From positions 310,001 through 374,000 of the forward strand of contig NZ_KI519494.1 in NCBI RefSeq assembly GCF_000482745.1: a DNA stretch of 64,000 nt, in the 5' to 3' direction. Source of the DNA: Oleidesulfovibrio alaskensis DSM 16109. Lineage in GTDB: Bacteria; Desulfobacterota; Desulfovibrionia; Desulfovibrionales; Desulfovibrionaceae. This document shows positions 42,824 through 52,259 of the stretch, in pieces (the stretch's first letter is position 1; every line of letters begins with the position of its first letter). The notes under the pieces were generated by a model. It saw only the letters and a program-made list of their open reading frames with translations, did not search any database and had not been told where the DNA came from. Both the position numbers and the translations under genes were made by a program.

Positions 42824-44809
42824 ATGAGCCAGACCAATATTGAAAGCATGCTGGATGAAAAAAGAGTGTTCGAACCGCCTTTTGCCCGACGCGACAACGC
42901 GCACGTACGCAGCATGGAACAGTACCGCGAACTGTGCAGCAGGGCCGACGAAGATCCCGAAGGCTTCTGGGCCGAAAGAGCGGTGAAGCTGCTGGACTGG
43001 TTCCGGCCGTTTGATTCGGTGCTGGACGCCGACATGCAGCAGGCGGACATACGGTGGTTTTCCGGCGGCAGGCTTAATGTGGCATACAACTGCATTGACA
43101 GGCACCTGACACGCGGCAGACGCAACAAGGCGGCAATCATCTGGCAGGGCGAGCCGGAAGAGGACGTGCGTGTGTACACGTATCAGATGCTGCATGATGA
43201 AGTATGCCGTTTTGCAGCGGTGCTGCGTTCTCTGGGGGTTAAAAAGGGCGACAGGGTGTCGCTGTATATGCCCATGATTCCCGAACTGGCCTTTGCCATG
43301 CTGGCCTGTACGCGTATCGGGGCAGTGCATTCTGTGGTGTTTGCCGGGTTTTCGGCCGTCAGTCTGCAGAACCGCATTCAGGACTGCGAGGCGAAAGTGC
43401 TGGTTACGGCCGATGCCGTGCTGCGTGCCGGACGTCGTATTCCGCTGAAAAACAATGTGGACGAAGCCCTGCGCCAATGTCCCAGCGTGGAAAAATGCAT
43501 TGTGGTACGCCGTGCGGGTGTTGATATTCCCATGGAGGCAGGCCGCGACCTGTGGTGGGACGAACTGGCTGCCGACCCCGAACTGGATGCCGTGTGTCCC
43601 TGTGAAGAGATGGAATCGGAAGACCCGCTGTTCATTCTGTACACCAGCGGTTCCACGGGACGGCCCAAGGGGGTTGTGCACACCACCGGCGGGTATCTGA
43701 CCTATGCCGCCCACACCACGCAGTGGGTGTTCGACCTGCAGGATGACGATGTTTACTGGTGCACGGCGGATGCCGGCTGGATTACCGGACATTCCTACAT
43801 TGTGTACGGGCCGCTGGCGCTGGGCGGCACGTCGCTGATGTTCGAAGGCGTACCCACATGGCCGTCACCGGACCGTTTCTGGCATATCGTGCAGAAATTC
43901 CGCGTCAATATTTTTTATACCGCTCCTACAGTTGTACGCTCGCTCATGCGGGAAGGCGTGGAGTGGACACAGAAGCATGATCTTTCATCGCTGCGTGTGC
44001 TCGGCTCGGTGGGCGAGCCCATCAACCCCGAGGCATGGATGTGGTACCACAACTATATCGGCGGCGGAAAACTGCCCATTGTGGATACCTGGTGGCAGAC
44101 AGAGACGGGCGGCATCATGATTTCCGCTCTGCCTTACGCCACGCCGCTCAAACCGGGGTCTGCCACGTTTCCCCTGCCGGGCATTGACGCCGCGGTGGTG
44201 GATGCCGAAGGCAATGCCGTGGAAGCCAATCAGGGCGGCTATCTGGTTGTCCGCAGACCGTGGCCCGGCATGCTGCGCGGCGTGTACGGCGATCCGGAAC
44301 GCTTCAGACAGACATATTTCGAGCGTTTTGCAGGCATGTATGAATCAGGCGACGGTGCACGGGTTGATGAAGATGGCTACATATGGGTCATGGGCCGCCT
44401 TGATGACGTGATCAATGTGTCCGGTCACCGTATGGGAACGGCAGAGGTCGAGTCCGCTCTTGTGGCGCATCCCGCCGTGGCGGAGGCAGCTGTGGTGGGC
44501 ATGCCGCATGCTGTGAAGGGCGAAAGCATCTATGCCTATGTCACTCTTGCGGCTGACGAGGATGAGTCTGAAGAACTGCGCGCCGAACTGCGTACATGGG
44601 TGCGCAAGGAAATAGGTCCCATCGCCACGCCGGAGGTCATTCAGTTTGCCGACGGGCTGCCCAAAACGCGCAGCGGCAAGATCATGCGGCGTATCCTGCG
44701 CAAGATCGCTTCCGGTGAAACCAGTGAATTCGGCGATACTTCCACGCTTTCGGATCCCGGTGTCATCACCGACCTCATCGACGGACGTCTTGAACTGACG
44801 GGACGCTGA
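42824..44809 (+). CDS. acs: Acetyl-CoA synthetase (AMP-forming)
   Basis: The ATG at 42824 follows GAAGGAGA and gives 661 residues, the family length. It has the AMP-binding core (ILYTSGSTGRPKGVVHTTGG, in part), the WWQTETGG motif and the C-terminal TRSGKIMRRIL, whose Lys (about 619) is the acetylation target. It activates acetate to acetyl-CoA with ATP, enabling acetate assimilation, opposite to the AckA-Pta route at the other end of the window. Confidence 0.97.
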   Translation: MSQTNIESMLDEKRVFEPPFARRDNAHVRSMEQYRELCSRADEDPEGFWAERAVKLLDWFRPFDSVLDADMQQADIRWFSGGRLNVAYNCIDRHLTRGRRNKAAIIWQGEPEEDVRVYTYQMLHDEVCRFAAVLRSLGVKKGDRVSLYMPMIPELAFAMLACTRIGAVHSVVFAGFSAVSLQNRIQDCEAKVLVTADAVLRAGRRIPLKNNVDEALRQCPSVEKCIVVRRAGVDIPMEAGRDLWWDELAADPELDAVCPCEEMESEDPLFILYTSGSTGRPKGVVHTTGGYLTYAAHTTQWVFDLQDDDVYWCTADAGWITGHSYIVYGPLALGGTSLMFEGVPTWPSPDRFWHIVQKFRVNIFYTAPTVVRSLMREGVEWTQKHDLSSLRVLGSVGEPINPEAWMWYHNYIGGGKLPIVDTWWQTETGGIMISALPYATPLKPGSATFPLPGIDAAVVDAEGNAVEANQGGYLVVRRPWPGMLRGVYGDPERFRQTYFERFAGMYESGDGARVDEDGYIWVMGRLDDVINVSGHRMGTAEVESALVAHPAVAEAAVVGMPHAVKGESIYAYVTLAADEDESEELRAELRTWVRKEIGPIATPEVIQFADGLPKTRSGKIMRRILRKIASGETSEFGDTSTLSDPGVITDLIDGRLELTGR

Positions 44810-44855
44810 TGTGGTATGCCGCCGGCAGACGGCGGTCCGGCACTGCACATATCAG

Positions 44856-44888
44856 GGCCCGCGGCAACATTGCCGCGGGCCTTCTTTT
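44856..44888 (+). terminator. Terminator of acs
   Basis: A 12-bp perfect stem (GGCCCGCGGCAA/TTGCCGCGGGCC, arms 44856-44867 and 44870-44881) with a 2-base loop is followed by TTCTTTT. Confidence 0.9.
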
Positions 44889-44977
44889 GCCGCTTGCGGT
44901 CTGTATTGTGCTGTGGCGCTGTGATATGCTGGTGTCACGGTCACAGACCGGGGTGCCGAAAAGGAAGGAGGATTCCC

Positions 44978-46102
44978 GTGCTGCCTGCCAACCCGCTTTT
45001 TGTGGAGACCATTCTGACACGTATGCCCGTGGGCCTGATGATTCTGGACGGTGACGGAAACATAGCCCGCACCAATCCGGCGCTTTCCGCCATGCTGGGC
45101 ATCGCACCGCATGAACTGCAGGGCCGCGGCTGGGCGGAAGTGTTCATGGCGGAGGGCAATAATCTGGAATTCAATCAGGTCATAGTGGACGTGGTGCACA
45201 ATGAACTGGAATTTCTCAGCCGGTCTGTGCCGTTTGTCGATCCGGCGGGCAGTCGCCGCGAGCTTGGAGTGCTTTCCTGTTTCATCAGACAACAGGATAG
45301 TGTTGCCGGTATTGTCCTGCTTTTTCAGGATATGACCGAACTTGCGCGCATGCATGATGCCGAACGGCGCATTTATCGGGAAAAGCTGCGGCTGGAGCGC
45401 GAGCGCGAGGAAGCCCTGCGCCTGCTGGCTCAGGCTGTGGCGCATCAGGTGCGCAATCCGGCCACGGTCATAGGGGGCGTTGCGGGTATGCTCATCCGTC
45501 AGCATTCCGGCGAGCCTGCACTGGGCAGAATGCTGGATGTCATCCGGGAAGAAACTCTGCGGCTGGAAGCCATGGTGGCGGAAGTTTCCTCTTTTGCGGC
45601 AATCTCCGCCGGAGTGTTGCACCGCGTCGACTGGCATGCCCTGCTGCATGGCTGGGCGGCGGACAGGCTGGCAGAAGCGGACGAGGCGGACATTGTGCTG
45701 CATGCCTGTACAGGCATGGGCGTTGTGTATCCCGATCTTGTGCGCCTGCTGCTGGACGAGCTGTATGACAACGCCCGCCGGTTTGCGCACACGGACAGGG
45801 CGCTCAAGGTGACGGTGTCCGTAAGCCACGAAGACGGATGGACGCGGCTGGTCATGCAGGACAACGGCAGGGGTATGGGGCGGGACTCGCTGCCGTATGT
45901 GTTTGATCCGTTTTTCACCTCGCGCAGCGACGGAGTGGGAATGGGCCTGTGCAAGGTGAAACGCTGCATGATGCTGCACGGCGGAACTGCCGCGGCGGAA
46001 AATGTTCACGGCGGCGGGGCGCGGTTCATCATGCGCTTTCCTCCGCGCAGCGCTTCGGCGGAAAACGGCGATGTGCCGCCGCCCGAAAACGGGCTGCGCT
46101 GA
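44978..46102 (+). CDS. Orphan PAS sensor histidine kinase
   Basis: A GTG start with AAGGAGG seven bases upstream gives 374 residues. The protein has one PAS domain (about 10-135; MPVGLMILDGDGNIARTNPALSAML, in part) and a coiled linker. The kinase core has H-box AVAHQVRNP and G-boxes DNGRGMG and GVGMGLCKVKR. There is no membrane segment, so it should sense a cytoplasmic signal. It resembles NtrB/AtoS-like kinases that partner sigma-54 response regulators, but none is adjacent. The acs terminator separates it from acs. Confidence 0.85.
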   Translation: MLPANPLFVETILTRMPVGLMILDGDGNIARTNPALSAMLGIAPHELQGRGWAEVFMAEGNNLEFNQVIVDVVHNELEFLSRSVPFVDPAGSRRELGVLSCFIRQQDSVAGIVLLFQDMTELARMHDAERRIYREKLRLEREREEALRLLAQAVAHQVRNPATVIGGVAGMLIRQHSGEPALGRMLDVIREETLRLEAMVAEVSSFAAISAGVLHRVDWHALLHGWAADRLAEADEADIVLHACTGMGVVYPDLVRLLLDELYDNARRFAHTDRALKVTVSVSHEDGWTRLVMQDNGRGMGRDSLPYVFDPFFTSRSDGVGMGLCKVKRCMMLHGGTAAAENVHGGGARFIMRFPPRSASAENGDVPPPENGLR

Positions 46103-46268
46103 CGGCCTCCATTCCCGCACGGGCTCCATGCTCCGGCGGATGGCGCACCGCGGGCTGATGCGCGTTACTGCCGGAGCAGCTTTTCTGCCCGGCTGGCGTT
46201 TGTTTTCCGGCAGTTCCTGTGCTGTCCGGTATGCCTGCGTGCTTTTCTGTATCAGGTGCGTGCGGGCA

Positions 46269-46297
46269 TAAAAAAACGCCCCGCGGTGCGGGGCGTT
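46269..46297 (-). terminator. Terminator of cydAB
   Basis: Stem ACGCCCCGC/GCGGGGCGT (arms 46276-46284 and 46288-46296, loop 3) is followed on the minus strand by seven T. It lies 22 bases after the cydB stop. The 166 bases between it and the kinase stop at 46102 show nothing further. Confidence 0.92.
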
Positions 46298-46318
46298 CTG
46301 TTGTTTAAAGGTGCCGGA

Positions 46319-47344
46319 CTAGTAGGCGTGGGGCGATTCCAGATCCTTGTCGGTGATCTTGAAAGAGAACACCGAGAACACCCATGCCTGATAGCCTATG
46401 ACCACAGGTACACAGGTCAGCGAAACACCCAGCATGATCTTGAGCGTCAGCGGACTGGATGCCGCATTGGCTATGGTCACGCTGTAAGCCGGATCAAGGC
46501 TGGACGGAATGAGTGCGGGGTACATGCCCAGCACACCGAACAGCGTCACGCACACTATAGTCACAGAACTGCATATCCATGCCATTCCGGCCGATTCTCC
46601 GTGGATGAAGAAGCGGGTGGTGAGCATCATGCCCACGGCGAGGAAAAGCACCACCAGCAGCGGCGGGAAGCTGAGGTAGTTGCTGTACAGGTCGGTGTAT
46701 ACGGCCGTGGCGGCCAGAAAGGCCACCGCAGCGATGAGCAGATAGGGCCACAGACCCCGTGCGGCGGCGATGGCGCGGTCATGAATCATGCCGGTGGACT
46801 TGATGGCCAGCCACAGTGCGCCGTGTACGGCAAACATAAGCACAAACAGCACGCCGCCCAGCAGTCCGTAAGGATTAAGCAGCGTGAACAGTGTGCCGTG
46901 GTACACGCCGTCCGCATCCACGGGAATGCCCATGAACAGGTTGGCAAAGGCCACGCCCAGCAGCAGGGCGGGTACGACGCTGCCGAGGAACTGGAACACG
47001 TCCCATACCTTGCGCCAGCCGTCGGAATCTATCTTGTTGCGGAACTCAAACGAGACTGCGCGGAAGATAAGTGCGAAAAGCAGAATGAACAGCGGGGCAT
47101 ACAGCGCGCTGAACATCACCGCATACGCTTTGGGAAATGCGGCGAAGGTAACCCCGCCGGCCGTGATCAGCCACACTTCGTTGCCGTCCCAGAAAGGACC
47201 GGCCGCATTGTAGATGGTGCGCCGTTCAGTTTCATTTTTTGTGATAAAGGGCAGCAGCGTACCCATGCCGAGATCGAACCCGTCCAGCATGAAGTAGATG
47301 GCCCAGAGAACACCCCAGATAACAAACCATGTGGTTTCCAACAT
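46319..47344 (-). CDS. cydB: Cytochrome bd ubiquinol/menaquinol oxidase subunit II
   Basis: The 341-residue membrane protein opens with the CydB signature (FVIWGVLWAIYFMLDGFDLGMG, in part), followed by GPFWDGNEVWLITAGG. It has about eight to nine helices. With CydA it reduces oxygen to water at the inner membrane, protecting the strict anaerobe and possibly conserving energy. It starts 46 bases after cydA. Confidence 0.96.
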   Translation of the reverse strand: MLETTWFVIWGVLWAIYFMLDGFDLGMGTLLPFITKNETERRTIYNAAGPFWDGNEVWLITAGGVTFAAFPKAYAVMFSALYAPLFILLFALIFRAVSFEFRNKIDSDGWRKVWDVFQFLGSVVPALLLGVAFANLFMGIPVDADGVYHGTLFTLLNPYGLLGGVLFVLMFAVHGALWLAIKSTGMIHDRAIAAARGLWPYLLIAAVAFLAATAVYTDLYSNYLSFPPLLVVLFLAVGMMLTTRFFIHGESAGMAWICSSVTIVCVTLFGVLGMYPALIPSSLDPAYSVTIANAASSPLTLKIMLGVSLTCVPVVIGYQAWVFSVFSFKITDKDLESPHAY

Positions 47345-47390
47345 ATTCTAATTCCTCTGGTGTACTGGTTCTTCAGGTTATCCCTTCCGC

Positions 47391-48695
47391 CTAGGCGGGC
47401 TGGGGGCCTTTCCTGGCGTATTTCTTCAACAGATAAATGTCGAGAATGCCGAGGAATGAATAGATGATCACCATGGCGATGACGGATGTGGCCACTGAAG
47501 CGGCAGGTACCGGCGACACCGCGTCTGATGTGCGCATCATGCCGTAGACAATCCACGGCTGGCGGCCCACCTCTGCCACGTTCCAGCCTGCCATGATGGT
47601 GATGTACGGCAGCGGAATGGTGTAGATGAGGGCTTTGAGCAGCCATGTCTTCTGTTCCAGTTTGTTGCGCCACAGCCATGCAAGACCGGCCAGAATGGGG
47701 AACAGCGTACCCAGACCGACCATAAGCCGGAACGAAAGGAAGGTCAGCAGCACGGGCGGACGGTCTTCCTTGGGGAATTCCTTCAGCCCCAGCACTTCGG
47801 CATTGGGATCATTGAATGCCAGCAGCGAGAGCACATTGGGAATGCCAAAGGCTTCGATGGCGTTCTTTTCGTTTTCCTGATCGGGCAGTACCAGCAGGTA
47901 CATGGGAGCGCCTGCCTTGGTTTCCCAGTGCGATTCCATGGCTGCCAGTTTGGCCGGCTGCAGTCTGGCCACGGTGTTGCCGTGGTTGTGGCCCTGTACA
48001 GCCACCAGCACGGCGAACAGCAGGGCAAACACTGCGCCCAGCCGGAAGGAGCGGTTAAAGAAATCAAGCTCGTTCTTGCGCATGATGTGCCATGCGGAAA
48101 CACCCAGCACAAAGAAACCGGCAAGCATCCATGAGGCGAAAATGGTGTGGAAGTACTGGCCCCACGCAAATACGTTGGTCAGCACTTCGTAGAAGCTGTC
48201 CAGTTCTGCACGGCCGTTGCGCAGCACATAGCCCACGGGGTTCTGCATCCAGCCGTTGGCAAGGATGATCCACAGGGCGGATATGTTGCTGGCAATGGCC
48301 ACGGCCCAGATGGCGAACAGGTGAACTTTTTTGGATACTTTTTCCCACCCGAAGTGCCATACGGCAAGAAAGGTGGATTCAAGGAAGAAAGCGACGGTCG
48401 CCTCGATGGCCAGCAGCGAACCGAAAATGTCGCCGACATATTCGGAATAGCGCGACCAGTTGGTGCCGAACTGGAATTCCAGCGTGATGCCGGTGACAAC
48501 TCCCAGTGCAAAGTTGATGATGAACAGCTTGCCCCAGAACTTGGCCATACGTTTGTACACTTCATTGCCGCTGCGCACGTACATGGTTTCCATGATGGCA
48601 AGCATCACGGAAAGGCCCAGAGTAAGCGGCACGAAAATGAAGTGGAAAAAAACGGCTATGGCAAATTGCAGCCGTGACAACAGGACGACATCCAT
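47391..48695 (-). CDS. cydA: Cytochrome bd oxidase subunit I
   Basis: The ATG at 48695 behind GGGGGC gives 434 residues, the size of CydA with a short Q-loop. Heme-ligand regions are visible: SRLQFAIAVFFHFIF with the N-terminal His, an ALWIILANGWMQNPVG Met region, and WNVAEVGRQPWIVYG near the C-terminus. It holds hemes b558, b595 and d with CydB. The first 20 or so upstream residues of a longer frame are rejected for lack of a ribosome site. Transcription probably starts about 100 bases upstream. Confidence 0.96.
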   Translation of the reverse strand: MDVVLLSRLQFAIAVFFHFIFVPLTLGLSVMLAIMETMYVRSGNEVYKRMAKFWGKLFIINFALGVVTGITLEFQFGTNWSRYSEYVGDIFGSLLAIEATVAFFLESTFLAVWHFGWEKVSKKVHLFAIWAVAIASNISALWIILANGWMQNPVGYVLRNGRAELDSFYEVLTNVFAWGQYFHTIFASWMLAGFFVLGVSAWHIMRKNELDFFNRSFRLGAVFALLFAVLVAVQGHNHGNTVARLQPAKLAAMESHWETKAGAPMYLLVLPDQENEKNAIEAFGIPNVLSLLAFNDPNAEVLGLKEFPKEDRPPVLLTFLSFRLMVGLGTLFPILAGLAWLWRNKLEQKTWLLKALIYTIPLPYITIMAGWNVAEVGRQPWIVYGMMRTSDAVSPVPAASVATSVIAMVIIYSFLGILDIYLLKKYARKGPQPA

Positions 48696-48801
48696 ACGAG
48701 CCCCCTTTGCGGTTTGCGGGTCGTGGCGTAAAGCCGCAGCCGCCAAGGTTAAAGGTGAAAAAAACAGCTCCATGAAGAGCAGGCAAACTTTTATTAAAAT
48801 G

Positions 48802-48822
48802 AGTTATTATTAGCAAATAACT
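48802..48822 (-). promoter_or_regulatory. Operator-like palindrome AGTTATT-N7-AATAACT overlapping the cydA -10 box
   Basis: Seven-base perfect arms separated by seven bases cover the spacer and the -10 element of the predicted cydA promoter, which suggests a repressor site. A related palindrome built from the same half-site in the opposite order lies about 60 bases upstream. Confidence 0.5.
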
Positions 48823-48832
48823 TCTGTTGCAA
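48804..48832 (-). promoter_or_regulatory. Predicted cydAB promoter
   Basis: On the minus strand TTGCAA (48827-48832) and TAATAA (48804-48809) are separated by exactly 17 bases in an AT-rich tract. The start would be near 48797, about 100 bases before cydA. Confidence 0.5.
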
Positions 48833-48875
48833 GCTCTTTCGGAGAAATTCCGGATATTCCCGCACAAAGAAAGGA

Positions 48876-48892
48876 ATAACTTTTGTAGTTAT
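48876..48892 (-). promoter_or_regulatory. Second palindrome ATAACT-TTTGT-AGTTAT upstream of cydA
   Basis: It has six-base perfect arms with a 5-base spacer, centred about 55 bases upstream of the -35 box. The half-site ATAACT is shared with the palindrome at the -10 box. Confidence 0.45.
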
Positions 48893-48917
48893 AACAAGTT
48901 TTCTGAAAAGTGCTAAT

Positions 48918-48943
48918 AAAAAAAGTGGCCGCAAGGGCCACTT
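48918..48943 (-). terminator. Terminator at the end of the Orp cluster
   Basis: Stem AAGTGGCC/GGCCACTT (arms 48923-48930 and 48936-48943) is followed on the minus strand by seven T. It lies 33 bases after the stop of the Mrp-Orp gene and separates the cluster from cydA. Confidence 0.9.
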
Positions 48944-48976
48944 ATGATCAGAGGATAACAGGCAGAAGAGAAGGGA

Positions 48977-50224
48977 TTAATGGTCGCAGGTGTTTGCTCC
49001 GGCAGTCAGCGAGCCCTGCATCCATGCGCTGACCACCTCATGGGGCGAGCCGCCGCTGATGCCGGTAACCACGTTGATGCCCTGTCCGGTGAACAGTGAC
49101 TGGGCGCGGGCGCCCATGCCGCCGGCCAGCACCACGTTGACGCCCTGTTCGGCAAGAAAACGCGGCAGTACGCCCGGTTCGTGCGGGGGCGGGGTGATGT
49201 TTTCGGTACCCAGCACGGTTTTTGCCGTGGTGTCAGCCGTAACAATGGCAAACTGTTCGCAGTGGCCGAAATGCTGGCACAGGCTGCCGTTGGCCAGCGG
49301 CAGAGCCACCTTTACGGTGCCTTCGGCCTGCGGTGCCGGCACTGCGCCTTCGCGTTCATGCAGGGTGCCCGCGTGCGCCAGCAGCGGTTTGACAATGCGG
49401 CCTATGGCCTCGGCCACGGGATTTTCGGGCTGTGCCTGCACAAATACCAGACCCTTGTCGCCGCAGCGGCTCATAAGAGATGTGGCAGGCACAGCCCCCA
49501 GGAACGGAACATTGGTTTCTTTTGCCAGCGCTTCGCCGCCCCCCTGCCCGAACAGCGGTTCCACATGGTCGCACTGCGGGCAGGCAAAGCCGCTCATATT
49601 TTCGACAACACCGGCAATGGGGTTGCCCAGCTCGCGGCAGAAGCCGATGGAGCGGCGCACGTCGTCCACGGCCACCGCCTGCGGGGTGGTCACAATAACG
49701 GCGCGGGCGTCGGTGCCCAGCAGCTGCAGCACGCTCAGCGGTTCGTCGCCGGTGCCGGGAGGGCAGTCGACAACCAGAAAGTCGAGATCGCCCCACGCAA
49801 CTTCTGAAAGCATCTGTTTGATGAAGCCCATTTTGACGGGGCCGCGCCAGATGACAGCCTGCTGCGGGTCGGGAATCATGAAGCCCACAGACATGACGGA
49901 CAGGTTGGCGTTCCACGGCACGGGCAGCAGCGAGCGTTCTTCCATGCGAATTTCGGCTTTATCCAGACCGAGCAGACGCGGAATGCTGGGGCCGTGTACG
50001 TCCACGTCCAGCAGGCCCACCTTCTGACCGGCCAGAGCCAGCGAGACGGCAATGTTTGCGGCAATGGTGCTTTTGCCCACGCCGCCCTTGCCGGACATGA
50101 CCACAACTTTGTTGCGGATGCGCGACACCGAGCTTTCCAGCCTCAGATCTTCAGGCGATTTGTTTTCATGGCATCCGCCGGAGGAGCAGTTTCCACCGGC
50201 GGAGCAACCGCAAGATTCACTCAT
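48977..50224 (-). CDS. Mrp/NBP35-type ATPase fused to a NifX/orange-protein domain
   Basis: The ATG at 50224 (AAGGAG upstream) gives 415 residues. A Cys/Ser/Gly-rich head (five Cys in residues 1-24) precedes the Mrp ATPase (about 35-290). That ATPase shows MSGKGGVGKST, DVDVHGPSIPRLLG, VVDCPPGTGDEPLS and the CPQC cluster motif near 222. The C-terminal 100 residues form a NifX/dinitrogenase-cofactor-type domain (KVALPLANGSLCQHFGHCEQF). The Orp complex is linked to cell division in Desulfovibrio vulgaris, and Mrp proteins carry Fe-S clusters. This is the last gene of the cluster. Confidence 0.9.
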   Translation of the reverse strand: MSESCGCSAGGNCSSGGCHENKSPEDLRLESSVSRIRNKVVVMSGKGGVGKSTIAANIAVSLALAGQKVGLLDVDVHGPSIPRLLGLDKAEIRMEERSLLPVPWNANLSVMSVGFMIPDPQQAVIWRGPVKMGFIKQMLSEVAWGDLDFLVVDCPPGTGDEPLSVLQLLGTDARAVIVTTPQAVAVDDVRRSIGFCRELGNPIAGVVENMSGFACPQCDHVEPLFGQGGGEALAKETNVPFLGAVPATSLMSRCGDKGLVFVQAQPENPVAEAIGRIVKPLLAHAGTLHEREGAVPAPQAEGTVKVALPLANGSLCQHFGHCEQFAIVTADTTAKTVLGTENITPPPHEPGVLPRFLAEQGVNVVLAGGMGARAQSLFTGQGINVVTGISGGSPHEVVSAWMQGSLTAGANTCDH

Positions 50225-50263
50225 GGGTTTCTCCTTGGAGTAATGAATACGCAAGCCGGATGT

Positions 50264-51190
50264 CTAGCCCGCCACCCGCTGCATGACGGGGATGTGCGTC
50301 TCTGCGCGGGGGGCCGGATTTTCAAGCATATCCAGCATGGTTGTCCACAGATTTTCAAACACCGGCCGCCATCGGTCGGGGTCGGTTTCGGTTATGCTTC
50401 TGCCCTGCAGCTGCGCCTGCGTCACGGCGGTGTCGTAGGGCAGTTCGGCCAGTACGGGCACTTTGTGTTCCAGACAGAAAGCCCGTACCTCATCGGCCGT
50501 TTGCCGGTGCACGTCGCTTTTGTTGAGCACGCAGGCGCATGGAAGCGAAAAATGCCGCGCAAGCTGCACCGCGCGTTCAAGATCGTGCAGTGCCGAAACA
50601 GAAGGTTCCGTCACCAGCAGGGCCATGTCGGCATTGCTCATGCAGGCAATGACCGGACATCCTATGCCGGGAGGTCCGTCGGTCAGCAGTACCTGAGCGC
50701 CTTCCTTGTGCGCCATGGCGGCGGATTCGCGGCGTACGGTGGTGACCAGTTTGCCGGAATTTTCCTGCCCGATACCCAGTGCCGCGTGCACCATGACCCC
50801 GTGCCGCGTGTCCGAAACGAACCACTGCCCGCATTTGCGGTCGTTCATGGTGACCGCCTGCGCGGGGCAGACGTGCAGGCATACCGCACAGCCTTCGCAG
50901 AATTCGGGCCGTATCTGCCATTTGCCGTCGGCTGCCACCGTTACGGCATCAAAGCGGCAGTGGTCGGCGCACGACCCGCAGCCGATGCACAGCAGAGGGT
51001 CAACGGAAGCCAGCTGTCCGGCATAAAAATCGACAGTGCGCCGCACTTCGGGCTGCAGAATCAGATGCAGGTCTGCGGCGTCCACATCGCAGTCGGCCAG
51101 TACTTTGACCGGCCCGGTGGCGGCCAGCGCCGCGGTGACGGATGTTTTTCCTGTGCCGCCCTTGCCGCTGATGACTATTATTTCCTTCAT
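50264..51190 (-). CDS. MinD-type ATPase with two 4Fe-4S motifs (Orp cluster, second copy)
   Basis: The 308-residue protein has the deviant Walker A ISGKGGTGKTS at the start. An inserted ferredoxin-like region carries two 4Fe-4S motifs (CIGCGSCADHC near 67-77 and CEGCAVCLHVCP near 92-103). The switch motif LTDGPPGIGCP and the nucleotide-base motif VLNKSD follow. It overlaps the previous ATPase gene by four bases (ATGA). Such ATPase pairs belong to the Orp complex and interact with Orp; the substrate of the Fe-S relay is not known. Confidence 0.9.
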   Translation of the reverse strand: MKEIIVISGKGGTGKTSVTAALAATGPVKVLADCDVDAADLHLILQPEVRRTVDFYAGQLASVDPLLCIGCGSCADHCRFDAVTVAADGKWQIRPEFCEGCAVCLHVCPAQAVTMNDRKCGQWFVSDTRHGVMVHAALGIGQENSGKLVTTVRRESAAMAHKEGAQVLLTDGPPGIGCPVIACMSNADMALLVTEPSVSALHDLERAVQLARHFSLPCACVLNKSDVHRQTADEVRAFCLEHKVPVLAELPYDTAVTQAQLQGRSITETDPDRWRPVFENLWTTMLDMLENPAPRAETHIPVMQRVAG

Positions 51191-52122
51191 GCGGTCTTCT
51201 CCTGTCCGTGCTGCGCCGCGTTGTGTGCATGCCGCAGCACGGTATGCAGCAGTCTGTCAAAGCAGCCTGTCATGCCGTCCACGGCATCAATGAGCAGCCT
51301 GCCCGAAGAAACAGCCTGTGCCGCCTGTGGCGAGTGAGGTACGGTGCCCAGCAGGGGAATGCGGTGCCTGTCCAGATATTCGCGCACGCGGCCGTCGCCC
51401 ATGCCGTCGCGGTTTATGACCACGCCGAAGGGTCTGCCGAGCGTGTGCAGCGTTTCCACCGCAAGGCGCAGGTCGTGCAGTCCGAAAGGCGTCGGTTCGG
51501 TCACCAGCACGCTGTAGTCGGCGTTTTCCACGGTGGATATCATGGGGCAGGATGTGCCGGGAGGGCTGTCCCAGAAAGTGAGTCCGTTGGGGGTGCCGGC
51601 AGAAACGGCGTGGGCCTGCTGCTTTACTTCGCGTATGAGCGGCGGTGCCATGGCTTCTGAAATTCTCATTCTGCCGGAAACCAGCGTAAGGGCGGCCGCA
51701 CCGGCGGAGGCACCGGCGGGTACGGGCAGCTGCGGTGTGCGTATTTCCACGGTGCCCACGGGGCGTGTGGTTTCCGTGATGGCGCCGGAAGGGCATATCA
51801 TCATGCACAGCCCGCAACCGTGACACAGTTCTGAAAAGGCCATGACACCCTTCATCCATGTAAGAGCCTTGAACCGGCACTCTTCGACACACTTGCGGCA
51901 GCTGTCGCCAAGGCATTTGGCCTTGTCCACGGCGGGTACCGGCAGCGAATGCGTCAGTGTCATCACAGGTTCGCCCGGCATGAAAAGGTGAGCGTTGGGT
52001 TCTTCCACATCGCAGTCGGCCAGAACCGTGGGGTGACCGCTGCGGGCGGCGTGCACGGCCAGATTGACCGCAAGGGTTGTCTTGCCGGTGCCGCCTTTGC
52101 CGCTGGCTATGGCGATATGCAT
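51187..52122 (-). CDS. MinD-type ATPase with two 4Fe-4S motifs (Orp cluster, first copy)
   Basis: The ATG at 52122, with GAGGA upstream, gives 311 residues beginning MHIAIASGKGGTGKTT. An upstream in-frame ATG is only 15 bases away but has a poorer ribosome site. The ferredoxin-like insert has one unusual motif (CLGDSCRKCVEEC) and one regular motif (CHGCGLCMMICP). The switch motif is WDSPPGTSCP. It is a diverged paralogue of the next gene; the pair probably forms a heterodimer, as suggested for the Orp ATPases. Confidence 0.9.
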   Translation of the reverse strand: MHIAIASGKGGTGKTTLAVNLAVHAARSGHPTVLADCDVEEPNAHLFMPGEPVMTLTHSLPVPAVDKAKCLGDSCRKCVEECRFKALTWMKGVMAFSELCHGCGLCMMICPSGAITETTRPVGTVEIRTPQLPVPAGASAGAAALTLVSGRMRISEAMAPPLIREVKQQAHAVSAGTPNGLTFWDSPPGTSCPMISTVENADYSVLVTEPTPFGLHDLRLAVETLHTLGRPFGVVINRDGMGDGRVREYLDRHRIPLLGTVPHSPQAAQAVSSGRLLIDAVDGMTGCFDRLLHTVLRHAHNAAQHGQEKTA

Positions 52123-52259
52123 ACTTTTCCTCGTCATGGCCCCGCCGGCGGAAATGCGGGGCCGTATTGTGTCTGATGTGCGGAACGGCTTCATGGCTGT
52201 TCCGTGTGTTTCATTCCGGCATGCGGCATGCGCCGGATGTCCGCCGGTGTCGTGCCGGT

